From Streptomyces carminius (GTDB taxonomy: Bacteria; Actinomycetota; Actinomycetes; Streptomycetales; Streptomycetaceae): 64,000 nucleotides of DNA. Both the position numbers and the translations under genes were made by a program. The stretch is taken from contig NZ_PGGW01000010.1 of the NCBI RefSeq assembly GCF_002794255.1, positions 27,917 to 91,916 of the forward strand, in the 5' to 3' direction. Below the pieces are notes generated by a model. The model did no database searches. It was not told where the DNA came from and saw only the letters and a list, made by a program, of their open reading frames with translations. This document shows positions 16,747 to 24,436 of the stretch, piece by piece (the first letter of the stretch is position 1; the number at the start of each line of letters is the position of its first letter).

Positions 16747-17841
16747 CTAGGGGCGCCAGGTGCCGTTCAGCTCGACGTAGGTCTCACCACGGACCTTCTT
16801 GCCGTCGTACGTGCCGTCGAAGGCCGCGGTGGCTTCCATGTAACCCCCATCGGGGGTCTGGCTCCTGACCTCCTGTTCCGGGGTGCCGGTGACCTCCACG
16901 GCAAGCTCCGTGCGCAGCTGGGGAATGCGGACCTGCCAGCGGGTGGGATACCTCTGACCCGTTTCCGGGCTGGTCCACGGCTTGGAGGCGCCTCGCGCGA
17001 GCGGTTCGACCTCGACCACGTCGTAGGAACCGTCCGGGTGGAGAACCGTCGCCCAACTGTGCTGGGACTCCTCCCCCACCGCGTCCCAGAGGGCGATCTT
17101 GTCGCCGTTGGGCATGCTGAGGTTCATCCACGACCACCGTTTCAGGGACAGGGGCATCTCGCCCCACTGCCTGTCCAGCCAGGAGGTTCCCCTGATCGCG
17201 TGCTTCTCATCGTCGATGACGAGCGTTCCGGACGTCCGCATCTCCGGAAGCGCGAACTCGTAGGCCGGTACGTCGACCAGTTCGAAGACGCCGGTCGACC
17301 CGTAGTTCAGGGCGGGACCGGTGGACTCCAGCCGGACGTCGAGGGACCCGAAGGGCGTGGTGACGCTTACCTTCTGGCGGGCCGGGTCACCCGTCCAGCT
17401 CAGGCCCGGTGCCTTGATGTCGAGCTTGCCCTCGGTCCACCGGTAGTCGTCCGGCTCGACGACGGCCTCGTAGTCCTTGTGCCATCCGGTGGTCTTGTCG
17501 GTCACCGCGAACGTCCAGCGGTATCCGAGCTCGCCCATGTTCGGGAGAACGCGCGTGTGCACCTGAATCCCGAAGTCGTGACCGTTCGCCTTCACCGAAC
17601 TGGTGAAGTAGACCGAGTCGAACCAGGTCCGTTCCGTTCCGGGCGCATGCCGTCCCAGGTCCGTCGCGGGATCGACCATCGCCGCGATTCCCGACGACGG
17701 GGCGGAGGCCGGGGCGGAGTGGGCCTTCGGTGTCGCCGGCGGGCTCGTCGCCTGCGCCGAGTAACCGGCGAGCGTGCCGAGCACCAGTGCTCCTGCGGTG
17801 GCCAGGCCCGCCGCTCGGCGTCTGTTCCGGGACATGGTCAT
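16747..17841 (-). CDS. Secreted lipocalin-like hydrolase of the AttH/CrtC-like family
   Basis: A 364-residue exported protein. It starts with a Tat/Sec-type signal (MTMSRNRRRAAGLATAGALV, cleavage near the AQA region), then an Ala/Pro/Ser-rich spacer, then two stacked lipocalin-like beta barrels of the AttH/carotenoid-hydratase (CrtC) type. Family hallmarks include WFDSVYFTSS near the start of the fold, GTSWLDRQWGE in the middle and SWMNLSMPNGDKI. Characterised relatives act on terpenoid or lipid substrates. ATG 17841 is set by AAGGAGG six bases upstream. The transcript probably starts near 18100, giving an unusually long leader of about 260 bases. The promoter overlaps operators matching that of the adjacent MarR gene, so I infer MarR control. 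Confidence 0.8.
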   Translation of the reverse strand: MTMSRNRRRAAGLATAGALVLGTLAGYSAQATSPPATPKAHSAPASAPSSGIAAMVDPATDLGRHAPGTERTWFDSVYFTSSVKANGHDFGIQVHTRVLPNMGELGYRWTFAVTDKTTGWHKDYEAVVEPDDYRWTEGKLDIKAPGLSWTGDPARQKVSVTTPFGSLDVRLESTGPALNYGSTGVFELVDVPAYEFALPEMRTSGTLVIDDEKHAIRGTSWLDRQWGEMPLSLKRWSWMNLSMPNGDKIALWDAVGEESQHSWATVLHPDGSYDVVEVEPLARGASKPWTSPETGQRYPTRWQVRIPQLRTELAVEVTGTPEQEVRSQTPDGGYMEATAAFDGTYDGKKVRGETYVELNGTWRP

Positions 17842-18082
17842 GGGGTTCCTCCTTGGGGCAGGGGTGGGCGAGGGCGTCGCCCACCCTGGTTCCGTCGTGT
17901 CGGTCTGCGATGCCGCGGGCATTCCGCACGCCGCCGCCGGCCGGTCGTCACACGGCCGTGTGCTCCCGAGCTCCGGCCGCGGCGACGGCCGGGCCGTCGT
18001 CAGCCGCTGCGAAAGCTCCGAGCGCGCCGGACAAGCCGGCGGAGCCGCAGACGGCCGCCGTCGTCCGCGGCGCCATCCCGTC

Positions 18083-18136
18083 ATTGGTTTGGATTACCAA
18101 CATCTTCATCTTGATTGGTAACCCAAACAATGTCAA
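18083..18136 (-). promoter_or_regulatory. Promoter and paired operators of the lipocalin-like gene
   Basis: On the minus strand a consensus TTGACA (18131-18136) is followed after 17 bases by CAAGAT (18108-18113). Two inverted arms (18083-18100 and 18115-18131), each containing a TTTGGNTTACCAA core, overlap this promoter. The cores match the operator in front of the MarR gene. Confidence 0.7.
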
Positions 18137-18252
18137 GGAGTTCCGGCCGGGCGCGGTCCCGTCACCGGTGAGGAGGTCCGGCGGACACGCGCCGGGGCGG
18201 TGCGCACTCGCCGTGAGCAGGCCGCACGGATGAGCGCATGCGGCGAGCCGCT

Positions 18253-18298
18253 CGCGCCGGGCCGTGAGCGTCCGTGAGCGCGGATGCCCGTCTCCGGC
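18253..18298 (+). repeat. Direct repeat, right copy
   Basis: It matches 15803-15852: the first 12 bases are identical, a short divergent stretch follows, and then a 26-base block differs at one position. A looser third relative lies at about 18190-18235. Confidence 0.7.
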
Positions 18299-18385
18299 CG
18301 CTGGTGGCCCGTCGGCTCCCTCGCCGGCGGTGTTCTTGGAGCTGAACCCGGAACGCCGAGGCCGGGCGGTAGCAGTATCGGCAGG

Positions 18386-18649
18386 ATGGAGAGCATGAGT
18401 GAGGCCACCGGAAAGTACTCCATGCCGCGTGACATCGCGGAGGCGGCTCGTGCCCGCAGCGGTCCGTCCGGGTTCTCCGCCTATGTGGCCGCGGCTGTCG
18501 CCCGTCAGATCGAGAGGGACAACCTCAACGAACTCATCGCCGTCGCGGAGGCCGAGCACGGCCTCGTCACCGATGAGGAGATCCAGCAGAAGCGCGACGA
18601 GCTGACGCGTCTCCGCCGGGAACAGGCCACCGGAGCGGACTCCGTGTGA
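18386..18649 (+). CDS. Ribbon-helix-helix-like antitoxin of a VapBC-type pair
   Basis: An 87-residue protein with the layout of a CopG/RHH antitoxin: a short strand-like start (GKYSMPRDIAEAARARS), two helices (GFSAYVAAAVARQIERDNLNELIAVAEAEHG) and a charged C-terminal tail rich in Glu/Arg that would wrap a toxin. The start is ATG 18386 or 18395; the second has GGAGAG close upstream, the first could be leaderless. Its stop overlaps the GTG start of a PIN-domain gene, the usual antitoxin-toxin coupling. Autorepression of the pair is the norm. The toxin partner looks internally deleted, so this antitoxin may be orphaned. Confidence 0.75.
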   Translation: MESMSEATGKYSMPRDIAEAARARSGPSGFSAYVAAAVARQIERDNLNELIAVAEAEHGLVTDEEIQQKRDELTRLRREQATGADSV

Positions 18650-18942
18650 CGCGTACCTCCGCCACACCGGGTGGGACTCTGGTGCTGGACGGCGAAGGTC
18701 TCGCCAAGGCGGTACTGCGGGACCGGGACGTGACGAGGTGGCCGGCTCTCGCGGCCGCGGACGACATGCGTGTGATCACCAGCGCCGCGACCCTTGTGGA
18801 GGTCGTGCATCCGCGGATCAGGCGTCCGGCACTGGAGTGGACCCTGTCACGCATGGTCGTTGAGCTGGTGACCATCCTCACCTCGGACCCCGACGATCTG
18901 ATGACTCTGTGCGGCAGTCGCGCCGCAGTCGCCAAGGTCTGA
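18646..18942 (+). CDS. PIN-domain (VapC-like) toxin with an apparent internal deletion
   Basis: A 98-residue PIN-fold protein, short for actinomycete VapC-like toxins, which are about 130-140 residues. The first acidic position is kept (LVLDGEGLAK, Asp15), as is the second (SAATLVEV, Glu52), and the C-terminal strand LTSDPDDL (Asp81) is present. The central helices that normally supply the DxxD metal ligands are missing: SRMVVELVT runs straight into ILTSDPDD around residues 70-78. The frame is intact, so this is an in-frame deletion. I infer a nuclease that has lost activity. It is coupled to the antitoxin by a GTGTGA overlap. Confidence 0.7.
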   Translation: MTRTSATPGGTLVLDGEGLAKAVLRDRDVTRWPALAAADDMRVITSAATLVEVVHPRIRRPALEWTLSRMVVELVTILTSDPDDLMTLCGSRAAVAKV

Positions 18943-18975
18943 GCCGAGGGCGCGTGGGTCCTCGCGACCTCCCGC

Positions 18976-19260
18976 TCAGGGCGCCTCGACGCCCGACGCC
19001 CGGTACTTCGCGACCTGCGCCTCGCGGATCGCGGCCGTCTGGGCCGGGGCCGGACCGGAGCCGCGGAAGCGGTGCAGGTCCTCGTCGGACTCCCAGCGCT
19101 CGTAGACGTTGATCCGCCCGGCGTCCAGCGGGTCGGCCGACAGTGCGAAGTCCAGGCAGCCGGGCGTGCTCCGGGCCTGTTCGACGACGGCCCGGCAGCC
19201 GTCCAGATAGCCGTCGCGGACCTCGGGGTCCACATGAATCGAGCCGGACACGATGAGCAT
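18976..19260 (-). CDS. Antibiotic biosynthesis monooxygenase (ABM)-domain protein, putative quinol monooxygenase
   Basis: A 94-residue single ABM domain, a dimeric ferredoxin-like alpha/beta fold. Typical blocks are the first strand MLIVSGSIHVDPEVRDGYL, the central TPGCLDFALSADPLDAGRIN and VYERWESDEDLHRF. Such proteins oxidise quinols without cofactors or act as small stress-response monooxygenases. ATG 19260 is supported by GGAGG six bases upstream; the frame extends to 19323 without a site. The gene is monocistronic and points at the toxin gene. No regulator is visible. Confidence 0.82.
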   Translation of the reverse strand: MLIVSGSIHVDPEVRDGYLDGCRAVVEQARSTPGCLDFALSADPLDAGRINVYERWESDEDLHRFRGSGPAPAQTAAIREAQVAKYRASGVEAP

Positions 19261-19359
19261 GCCGTCCTCCAGGGAGTGTGCGGTTCTGCTCCCGGTAGGA
19301 CGGGCGGGCGGCCGGGAAGTCATCGGCCGACCCGGTGACGGCTGCGCAGGCTCCGGCGC

Positions 19360-19632
19360 TTACTCGTCCGTGTCGTCATCCGGCTTCCACGCGACGAACG
19401 TTCCGCGCGCGGGCATCGTGACCAGCACGCCCTGTTCGCGGAGCAGAGCGATCGCTCGCCGTGCAGTGCCGATGGCTGCGCCGTACTCCTCTGCCATGGC
19501 GCGCTCGCCTGCCAGGCGGGCGCCCAGGGGAAGCCTGCCCGAGTTGATATCGGCCACGATCGCGGCTGCCACCTGCCGGTGGATGTACTCCGGCGACATG
19601 TGGTCGATGGGGCTCCGCTCACGCATGGTCAT
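19360..19632 (-). CDS. Short GntR-type winged-helix protein, DNA-binding domain only
   Basis: A 90-residue protein with only the GntR winged helix: YIHRQVAAAIVADINSGRL, LAGERAMAEEYGAAIGTARRAIALLREQG and the wing VTMPARGTFVAW. No effector domain follows, only an acidic tail (KPDDDTDE). It is second in a two-gene unit: its ATG (19632) overlaps the TGA of the preceding GntR gene as ATGA. Two tiny GntR paralogues in tandem may form a heterodimer or bind neighbouring sites. Their own promoter region, shared with two small divergent genes, is the likely target. Confidence 0.8.
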   Translation of the reverse strand: MTMRERSPIDHMSPEYIHRQVAAAIVADINSGRLPLGARLAGERAMAEEYGAAIGTARRAIALLREQGVLVTMPARGTFVAWKPDDDTDE

Positions 19633-19850
19633 CCATCCGCGTCGGTCACGAATGATCCCTTGTGCGGCAACGTCTCGATGAGCCCGCGCTCGCGGAGATC
19701 GCGCAACGCCCGCCGGACGGTCCGGTCGGCGACGCCGTACATCTCCGCGAGCCGAATGATGCTCGGCAGCGCTCCACCAGGCGGGATGCGTCCGGACTCG
19801 ATGTCCTGCTCGATCTCCCGTGCTACCCGCTGCCACTCGTACTCGGCCAT
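19629..19850 (-). CDS. Minimal GntR-type winged-helix protein
   Basis: A 73-residue protein that is almost exactly one GntR winged helix: WQRVAREIEQDIESGRI, LPSIIRLAEMYGVADRTVRR, LRDLRERGLIETLPHKGSF. It has no ligand domain. GGAGAC precedes ATG 19850. The downstream partner overlaps it by four bases. The spacer to the divergent small genes (19851-20001) contains TCTACCGTGGTACATAGA, an AT-flanked near-palindrome that could be both -10 region and operator. Confidence 0.8.
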   Translation of the reverse strand: MAEYEWQRVAREIEQDIESGRIPPGGALPSIIRLAEMYGVADRTVRRALRDLRERGLIETLPHKGSFVTDADG

Positions 19851-20001
19851 GTCTCCAGCGTTGCGCGGTCCACCGAAGGCTGCATCGGCGGACCGTGGTG
19901 CGCCGCGAACGCCCGTGGTCTACCGTGGTACATAGAAAAGAGACCCCGGCGCCGCTGGCACGGCCCGGGGCGTGGCCGATCGCTGCAAAGGAGCGACCAG
20001 C

Positions 20002-20229
20002 ATGAGGCATCGTATTCGCCGCCTCGTCGAAATGTTCGGCCCCGGAAACGGGAAGCACCGCCGGACGCCGAGTCACTGCCCGCCACGGCTGGCGACCATC
20101 GAGTTCCCGCCGCCGCTGCCACCGGTCATGGGCGGTCGCCCGCGTCCCGCCGCAGTGGTCGACTCCCCGCTGGTGCGGCCGTGGGCGCCCGCGCCCAGGC
20201 GGCGCCGTCTGGTGGTGGTCGGCCGGTGA
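20002..20229 (+). CDS. Small basic Pro-rich protein, actinomycete-specific type
   Basis: A 75-residue protein with an Arg-rich N-terminus (MRHRIRRLVEMFGPGNGKHRR) and a Pro-rich middle. AAAGGAG lies 8 bases before ATG 20002. Its stop overlaps the GTG of the next small gene (GTGA). Streptomyces genomes carry many such small basic proteins next to regulator genes; no biochemical role is known to me. It diverges from the two short GntR genes. Confidence 0.6.
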   Translation: MRHRIRRLVEMFGPGNGKHRRTPSHCPPRLATIEFPPPLPPVMGGRPRPAAVVDSPLVRPWAPAPRRRRLVVVGR

Positions 20230-20480
20230 CCGCCGTGAATCCGCCCGCCGCGCCCACCGAACCCGCCGCGGCCGACGACATCCGTATGACGCTGCGGGTG
20301 TCACGCGACGGCGGACGTACCTGGGGGCCGGTGACCGTGGTCCGGAGCGGCGGCGGCGTACCGGCGCTGGACACCATGGCGTACCCGCCGTGCGCGTGCC
20401 CGCGCTGCGCGCCGGACCGGGCCCGTGACCGTCGCGTCACGGCGGCCCTGCGCCGCGTCAACCGGCGCTTCCACCGTTGA
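20226..20480 (+). CDS. Small hypothetical protein with a CxCxxC motif
   Basis: An 84-residue protein translated from GTG 20226, overlapping the previous stop. It contains MTLRVSRDGGRTWGPVTVV, a beta-rich repeat-like segment, and a compact CACPRCAPDR that could bind a metal, then a basic Arg-rich tail. Unknown function. Coupling to the preceding small gene and divergence from the short GntR pair suggest one functional group under common control. Confidence 0.6.
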   Translation: MTAVNPPAAPTEPAAADDIRMTLRVSRDGGRTWGPVTVVRSGGGVPALDTMAYPPCACPRCAPDRARDRRVTAALRRVNRRFHR

Positions 20481-20546
20481 GGCGCCCGACACCGCTCCGG
20501 CCACCGCGCCCACGGACTCCGCCGGGCGCGGTGGCAGGATGGATGG

Positions 20547-22403
20547 ATGGCGAAACGCGTACGTGTCCGGGCTCCCGAGCTGGTCGGGGCGGGTGGCTGG
20601 CTCAACACCGGCGGTAAGGAACTGTCCCTGGCGGACCTCCGAGGTCGTGTCACCGTGCTCGACTTCTGGACGTTCTGCTGCATCAACTGCCTGCACGTCA
20701 TCGACGAGCTGCGCGAGCTGGAGGAGAAGTACAAGGACACCGTCGTGGTGATCGGCGTCCACTCGCCGAAGTTCGTCCACGAGGCCGACCACGCGGCCGT
20801 CGTGGACGCCGTCGAGCGCTACGGGGTGCACCACCCCGTGCTGGACGACCCCGAGCTGGCCACCTGGAAGCAGTACGCGGTACGCGCCTGGCCGACCCTC
20901 GTCGTCATCGACCCCGAGGGCTACGTCGTCGCCCAGCACGCGGGCGAGGGCCATGTCCACGCCATCGAGAAGCTGGTGACGGAGTTGGAAGCCGAGCACG
21001 CCGCCAAGGGCACGCTGCGGCGCGGCGAGGGCCCGTACGTGCCGCCGGAGCCGGAGCCCACCGATCTGCGCTTCCCCGGCAAGGCGCTCGTCCTGCCGAC
21101 CGGGAACGTGCTGGTCAGCGATACCACCCGGCACCAGTTGGTGGAGCTGGAGCCGGACGGCGAGACCGTCGTGCGGCGGATCGGCGACGGCACGCGCGGG
21201 CTGGTGGACGGCCCGGCGGGCACGGCGCGGTTCAGCGAGCCGCAGGGCCTGGCCCTGCTCCCGGACGGCCGGGTCGCCGTCGCCGACACCGTCAACCACG
21301 CGCTGCGGGCGTACGACCCGGCCGGCGGCGGGGTGAGCACACTGGCCGGGACGGGCCGCCAGTGGTGGCAGGGCTCGTCCGTCTCCGGCCCGGCGCGCGA
21401 GACGGACCTGTCCTCGCCGTGGGACGTGGCCTGGTGGGCGGACCGGCTGTGGATCGCGATGGCCGGGGTGCACCAGCTCTGGGCGTACGACCCGGCCGCC
21501 GGCACCGTGTCCGTCGCGGCGGGCACCACCAACGAGGGCCTGGTGGACGGCCCGTCGGGCGAGGCGTGGTTCGCGCAGCCGTCCGGGCTGGCGGCGGACG
21601 GCGACCGGCTGTGGGTGGCCGACTCCGAGACCTCGGCCCTGCGGTGGGTCGAGCGTGACGGCGACACCGACGGCTTCACGGTCCGTACGGCCGTCGGCAC
21701 CGGACTGTTCGACTTCGGCCACCGGGACGGCCCGGCCGGGCAGGCGCTGCTCCAGCACCCCCTGGGCGTCACCGTCCTGCCCGACCGGAGCGTGGCGGTG
21801 TGCGACACCTACAACCACGCGCTGCGCCGCTACGACCCGGCCACCGGCGAGGTCACCACGCTCGCCACGGACCTGCGCGAGCCCTCGGGAGCGGCCCTCG
21901 TCGGGGACGACATCCTGGTCGTGGAGTCCGCCCGGCACCGGCTGACCCGGCTGCGGCTGCCGGAGGAGGCGGTACGCGTCGAGGCCGTCGCCCACCGCAC
22001 CCGGCGCGAGGCGACCGAGGTGGCGCCGGGGCGGCTGCGGCTGGACGTGGTCTTCCAGGCCCCGCCCGGCCAGAAGCTCGACGTCCGGTACGGCCCGGCC
22101 ACCCGGCTGCTGGTCAGCGCCACCCCGCCGGAGCTGCTGGCGGACGGCGCGGGTCAGGGCACCGAGCTGACCCGCGAACTGGTGCTCGCGGACACCCTCG
22201 ACGGTGGTGCGGCCGAGGGCGTGCTGCACGTCTCGGCGATGGCGGCGTCCTGCGACGACGACCCGGACATCGAATACCCGGCCTGCCACGTCCACCAGCA
22301 GGACTGGGGCGTGCCGGTCCGTGTCACCCCGGCCGGTGCCGAACGGCTGCCGCTGGTCCTGGCGGGGCTGGACGGCGAGGAGGCGAGGGGGAATCAGGAG
22401 TAG
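20547..22403 (+). CDS. Thioredoxin-like domain plus NHL-repeat protein (NHLRC2-like)
   Basis: A 618-residue protein. Residues 10-165 form a TlpA-type thioredoxin domain with a CCINC active site (Cys45 and Cys48 as the redox pair, in DFWTFCCINC), then an Arg/Pro-rich connection, then a six-bladed NHL beta propeller (repeats such as EPQGLALLPDGRVAVADTVNH, residues 225-480) and a C-terminal beta domain. This is the architecture of human NHLRC2 and its bacterial relatives. There is no signal peptide, so it is probably cytoplasmic. A thiol-disulfide or protein-quality role is likely but undefined. It is monocistronic and ends at a strong hairpin. Confidence 0.88.
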   Translation: MAKRVRVRAPELVGAGGWLNTGGKELSLADLRGRVTVLDFWTFCCINCLHVIDELRELEEKYKDTVVVIGVHSPKFVHEADHAAVVDAVERYGVHHPVLDDPELATWKQYAVRAWPTLVVIDPEGYVVAQHAGEGHVHAIEKLVTELEAEHAAKGTLRRGEGPYVPPEPEPTDLRFPGKALVLPTGNVLVSDTTRHQLVELEPDGETVVRRIGDGTRGLVDGPAGTARFSEPQGLALLPDGRVAVADTVNHALRAYDPAGGGVSTLAGTGRQWWQGSSVSGPARETDLSSPWDVAWWADRLWIAMAGVHQLWAYDPAAGTVSVAAGTTNEGLVDGPSGEAWFAQPSGLAADGDRLWVADSETSALRWVERDGDTDGFTVRTAVGTGLFDFGHRDGPAGQALLQHPLGVTVLPDRSVAVCDTYNHALRRYDPATGEVTTLATDLREPSGAALVGDDILVVESARHRLTRLRLPEEAVRVEAVAHRTRREATEVAPGRLRLDVVFQAPPGQKLDVRYGPATRLLVSATPPELLADGAGQGTELTRELVLADTLDGGAAEGVLHVSAMAASCDDDPDIEYPACHVHQQDWGVPVRVTPAGAERLPLVLAGLDGEEARGNQE

Positions 22404-22491
22404 GGGATCCGGCGGCCACGGCGCCGTACCGCCCGGCGCGAGAGGCGCCCTGAACCGCCGTCAGGCGGGCGCCGGGCAGGCGCGCACACGC

Positions 22492-22532
22492 CGATGCGGC
22501 CCGGTCGTCCTCTCGGTGACCGGGCCGCATCG
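22492..22532. terminator. Bidirectional terminator
   Basis: A perfect 15-bp stem (22492-22506 with 22518-22532) with an 11-base loop lies between the convergent NHL-repeat and small membrane protein genes. A second shorter hairpin (CCGGGGAG with CTCCCCGG) lies near 22575-22600. Confidence 0.8.
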
Positions 22533-22600
22533 GGATTCCGAATCCGCTTCCTGCTCCGCTGTGCCCGTTCCCGGGCCGGGGAGTGCCGCTCCCCGGGGCG

Positions 22601-22831
22601 TCAGGTGTACCACTCGTGGCGGTGCGCCTCCTCGACGACCGGGGCCGCCGGACTCGGCGGCTGCATGCGGCGGCGCTTGAAGATGCTCACGTATGACGCC
22701 AGTCCGATGAAGCCGACTGCCATCAGGATCAGACCGACCACATCGAGGTTGACCCCCGAGATGTCCAGGCTCACTGCGAAGGTGAGGATCGCGCCCACTG
22801 CGATCAGTACGATGGTCAGTGCCATCCCCAT
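22601..22831 (-). CDS. Small two-helix membrane protein, DUF6458-like
   Basis: A 76-residue protein with two transmembrane helices: residues 3-20 (MALTIVLIAVGAILTFAV) and 29-50 (VVGLILMAVGFIGLASYV). A basic KRRR stretch and a His/Glu-rich tail ending HRHEWYT follow, probably cytoplasmic. It resembles the actinobacterial DUF6458 family, whose function is unknown. The gene stands alone between two terminator-flanked units. Confidence 0.75.
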   Translation of the reverse strand: MGMALTIVLIAVGAILTFAVSLDISGVNLDVVGLILMAVGFIGLASYVSIFKRRRMQPPSPAAPVVEEAHRHEWYT

Positions 22832-22933
22832 GGGTAACCGCCTCCGTCCGGCTGGCTGTTGATGGCTCGTTCAATCAGCCGGATACCCCCGTACGGCCTG
22901 GGCATTCAGAGCACGTTCCGCGCCGCCCGCCGG

Positions 22934-24238
22934 TCAGCCGGTGAGGAAGGCCGTCAGGGCGTTCGCCAGCAGGTGCGGGTCGTCGGCGCCGCACAGCTCC
23001 CGGGCGGAGTGCATCGACAGGATCGCCACCCCGATGTCCACGGTGGTGATGCCGTGCCGGGCGGCGGTGATGGGGCCGATGGTGGTGCCGCAGGGCATGG
23101 CGTTGTTGGAGACGAAGGACTGCCAGGGCACCCCGGCCCGCTCGCAGGCCGCCGCGAAGATCGCGCGGCCGGTGCCGTCGGTGGCGTAGCGCTGGTTGAC
23201 GTTGACCTTGAGGATCGGACCGCGGTTGGGCATCGGGTGGTGCCCCGGGTCGTGGCGCTCGGCGTAGTTGGGGTGCACGGCGTGGCCGGTGTCCGAGGAC
23301 ATGCACACGGTGTCGGCGTACGCCCGCGCGCGGTCCTCCGGGGTGCCGCCGCGCGTCAGGACCGAGCGTTCCAGCACGGTGCCCAGCAGCGGGCCCTCGG
23401 CGCCGGTGTCGGACTGGCTGCCGTTCTCCTCGTGGTCGAAGGCGGCCAGCACCGGGACGTACGGCAGGGCGCCGCCCGTCTCCCGGTCGTGTGCCGCGGC
23501 GGCCGTCAGCGCCGCCGTACCGGCGTGGACGGACAGCAGGTTGTCCATGCGCGGCCCGGCGAGCAGCTCGCGGTCGCGGCCGAGGTAGGCGGGCGGTTCG
23601 ACGGGGTGGACCATCAGGTCCCAGCCGGTGACGTCCGCGGCGTCCGCTCCGGCCTCGGCGGCGAGGAAGTCGATCAGCTCGCCCTCGCGCGGCTCGCCCA
23701 GGCCCCACACGGGGGTCATGTGGCGCTGCCGGTCCAGCTTCAGGCCGCTGTTGGCCTCCCGGTCCAGGTGGATGGCGAGCTGCGGGACGCGCAGCAGCGG
23801 GCGGTCCACGTTCACCAGGCGGGTGGTGCCGTCGCGCAGGACCAGCCGGCCGGCCAGGCCCAGGTCGCGGTCGAGCCAGGTGTTGAGCAGGGTGCCGCCG
23901 TAGATCTCGACGGCCACCTGGCGCCAGCCGGACGAGCCGGTGTCCGGGACGGGCTTGACCCGCAGGGTCGGGGAGTCGGTGTGCGCGCCGACGATCCGGA
24001 AGGGGGTGGCGGGGGAGGAGCCCCCGGGCACGTACCAGGCGATGATCGCGCCGCCGCGCAGCACGTACCTCCCGCCGGTCCCGCCGTCCCAGGCGTCGCT
24101 CTCGGCGAGCCGCCGGAAACCGGCCTTCTCCAGCCGCTCGGCGGCGGTCGCCACCGCGTGGTACGGGGTGGGCGAGGCCGTCAGGAAGGACACCAGGTCG
24201 TCGGTGTGTCCACGGTCGAAGCGGCGGGAAGTGCTCAT
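22934..24238 (-). CDS. M18-family metalloaminopeptidase (aspartyl aminopeptidase-like)
   Basis: A cytosolic dinuclear-zinc aminopeptidase of about 434 residues that removes N-terminal, often acidic, residues from peptides. Metal and active-site motifs are in family order: GAHTDSPTLRVKP (His and catalytic Asp), DHEENGSQSDTGAEGP (catalytic Glu and Glu/Asp ligands), SSDTGHAVHPNY and the terminal His in GADDPHLLANAL preceded by GTTIGPITAARHG. Length matches the family, whose members form tetrahedral dodecamers. ATG 24238 (MSTSRRF) is preferred over ATG 24250; neither has a strong ribosome binding site. It lies downstream of an acyl-CoA dehydrogenase gene, but a strong terminator separates them. 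Confidence 0.9.
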   Translation of the reverse strand: MSTSRRFDRGHTDDLVSFLTASPTPYHAVATAAERLEKAGFRRLAESDAWDGGTGGRYVLRGGAIIAWYVPGGSSPATPFRIVGAHTDSPTLRVKPVPDTGSSGWRQVAVEIYGGTLLNTWLDRDLGLAGRLVLRDGTTRLVNVDRPLLRVPQLAIHLDREANSGLKLDRQRHMTPVWGLGEPREGELIDFLAAEAGADAADVTGWDLMVHPVEPPAYLGRDRELLAGPRMDNLLSVHAGTAALTAAAAHDRETGGALPYVPVLAAFDHEENGSQSDTGAEGPLLGTVLERSVLTRGGTPEDRARAYADTVCMSSDTGHAVHPNYAERHDPGHHPMPNRGPILKVNVNQRYATDGTGRAIFAAACERAGVPWQSFVSNNAMPCGTTIGPITAARHGITTVDIGVAILSMHSARELCGADDPHLLANALTAFLTG

Positions 24239-24310
24239 GGGCCACAGCATACGAACGGGGCCGTGCGGACGCGCAGGGGACCGGGACCCGGGCGGGGCGG
24301 GCCGGACATG

Positions 24311-24357
24311 GGTGCGGGGCGTCGTTCCCCCCTGACCTGGGAACGACGCCCCGCACC
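24311..24357 (-). terminator. Strong terminator downstream of the acyl-CoA dehydrogenase gene
   Basis: A perfect 19-bp stem (24311-24329 with 24339-24357) with a 9-base loop between two minus-strand genes. It makes read-through into the aminopeptidase gene unlikely. Confidence 0.85.
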
Positions 24358-24436
24358 GCCGGGTGCCTCCCCCGGCGGGGGCGGCACCCGGAGACCGGTC
24401 CGGCCGGCCCGCGCGGCGGGCCGGCGGCTCAGTGGC

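Larger units (their letters stand above)
17842..18385. other. 544-base gap: long leader and promoter of the lipocalin-like gene
   Basis: No supported gene. It holds the leader of the lipocalin-like transcript (17842 to about 18100), its promoter and paired operators (18083-18136), the right copy of a direct repeat (18253-18298) and the promoter region of the toxin-antitoxin pair. Confidence 0.55.

Noticed and set aside
17774..18121. Plus-strand frame opposite the lipocalin leader as a gene
   Set aside because: No ribosome binding site, odd composition, and it runs through the AT-rich promoter/operator region.
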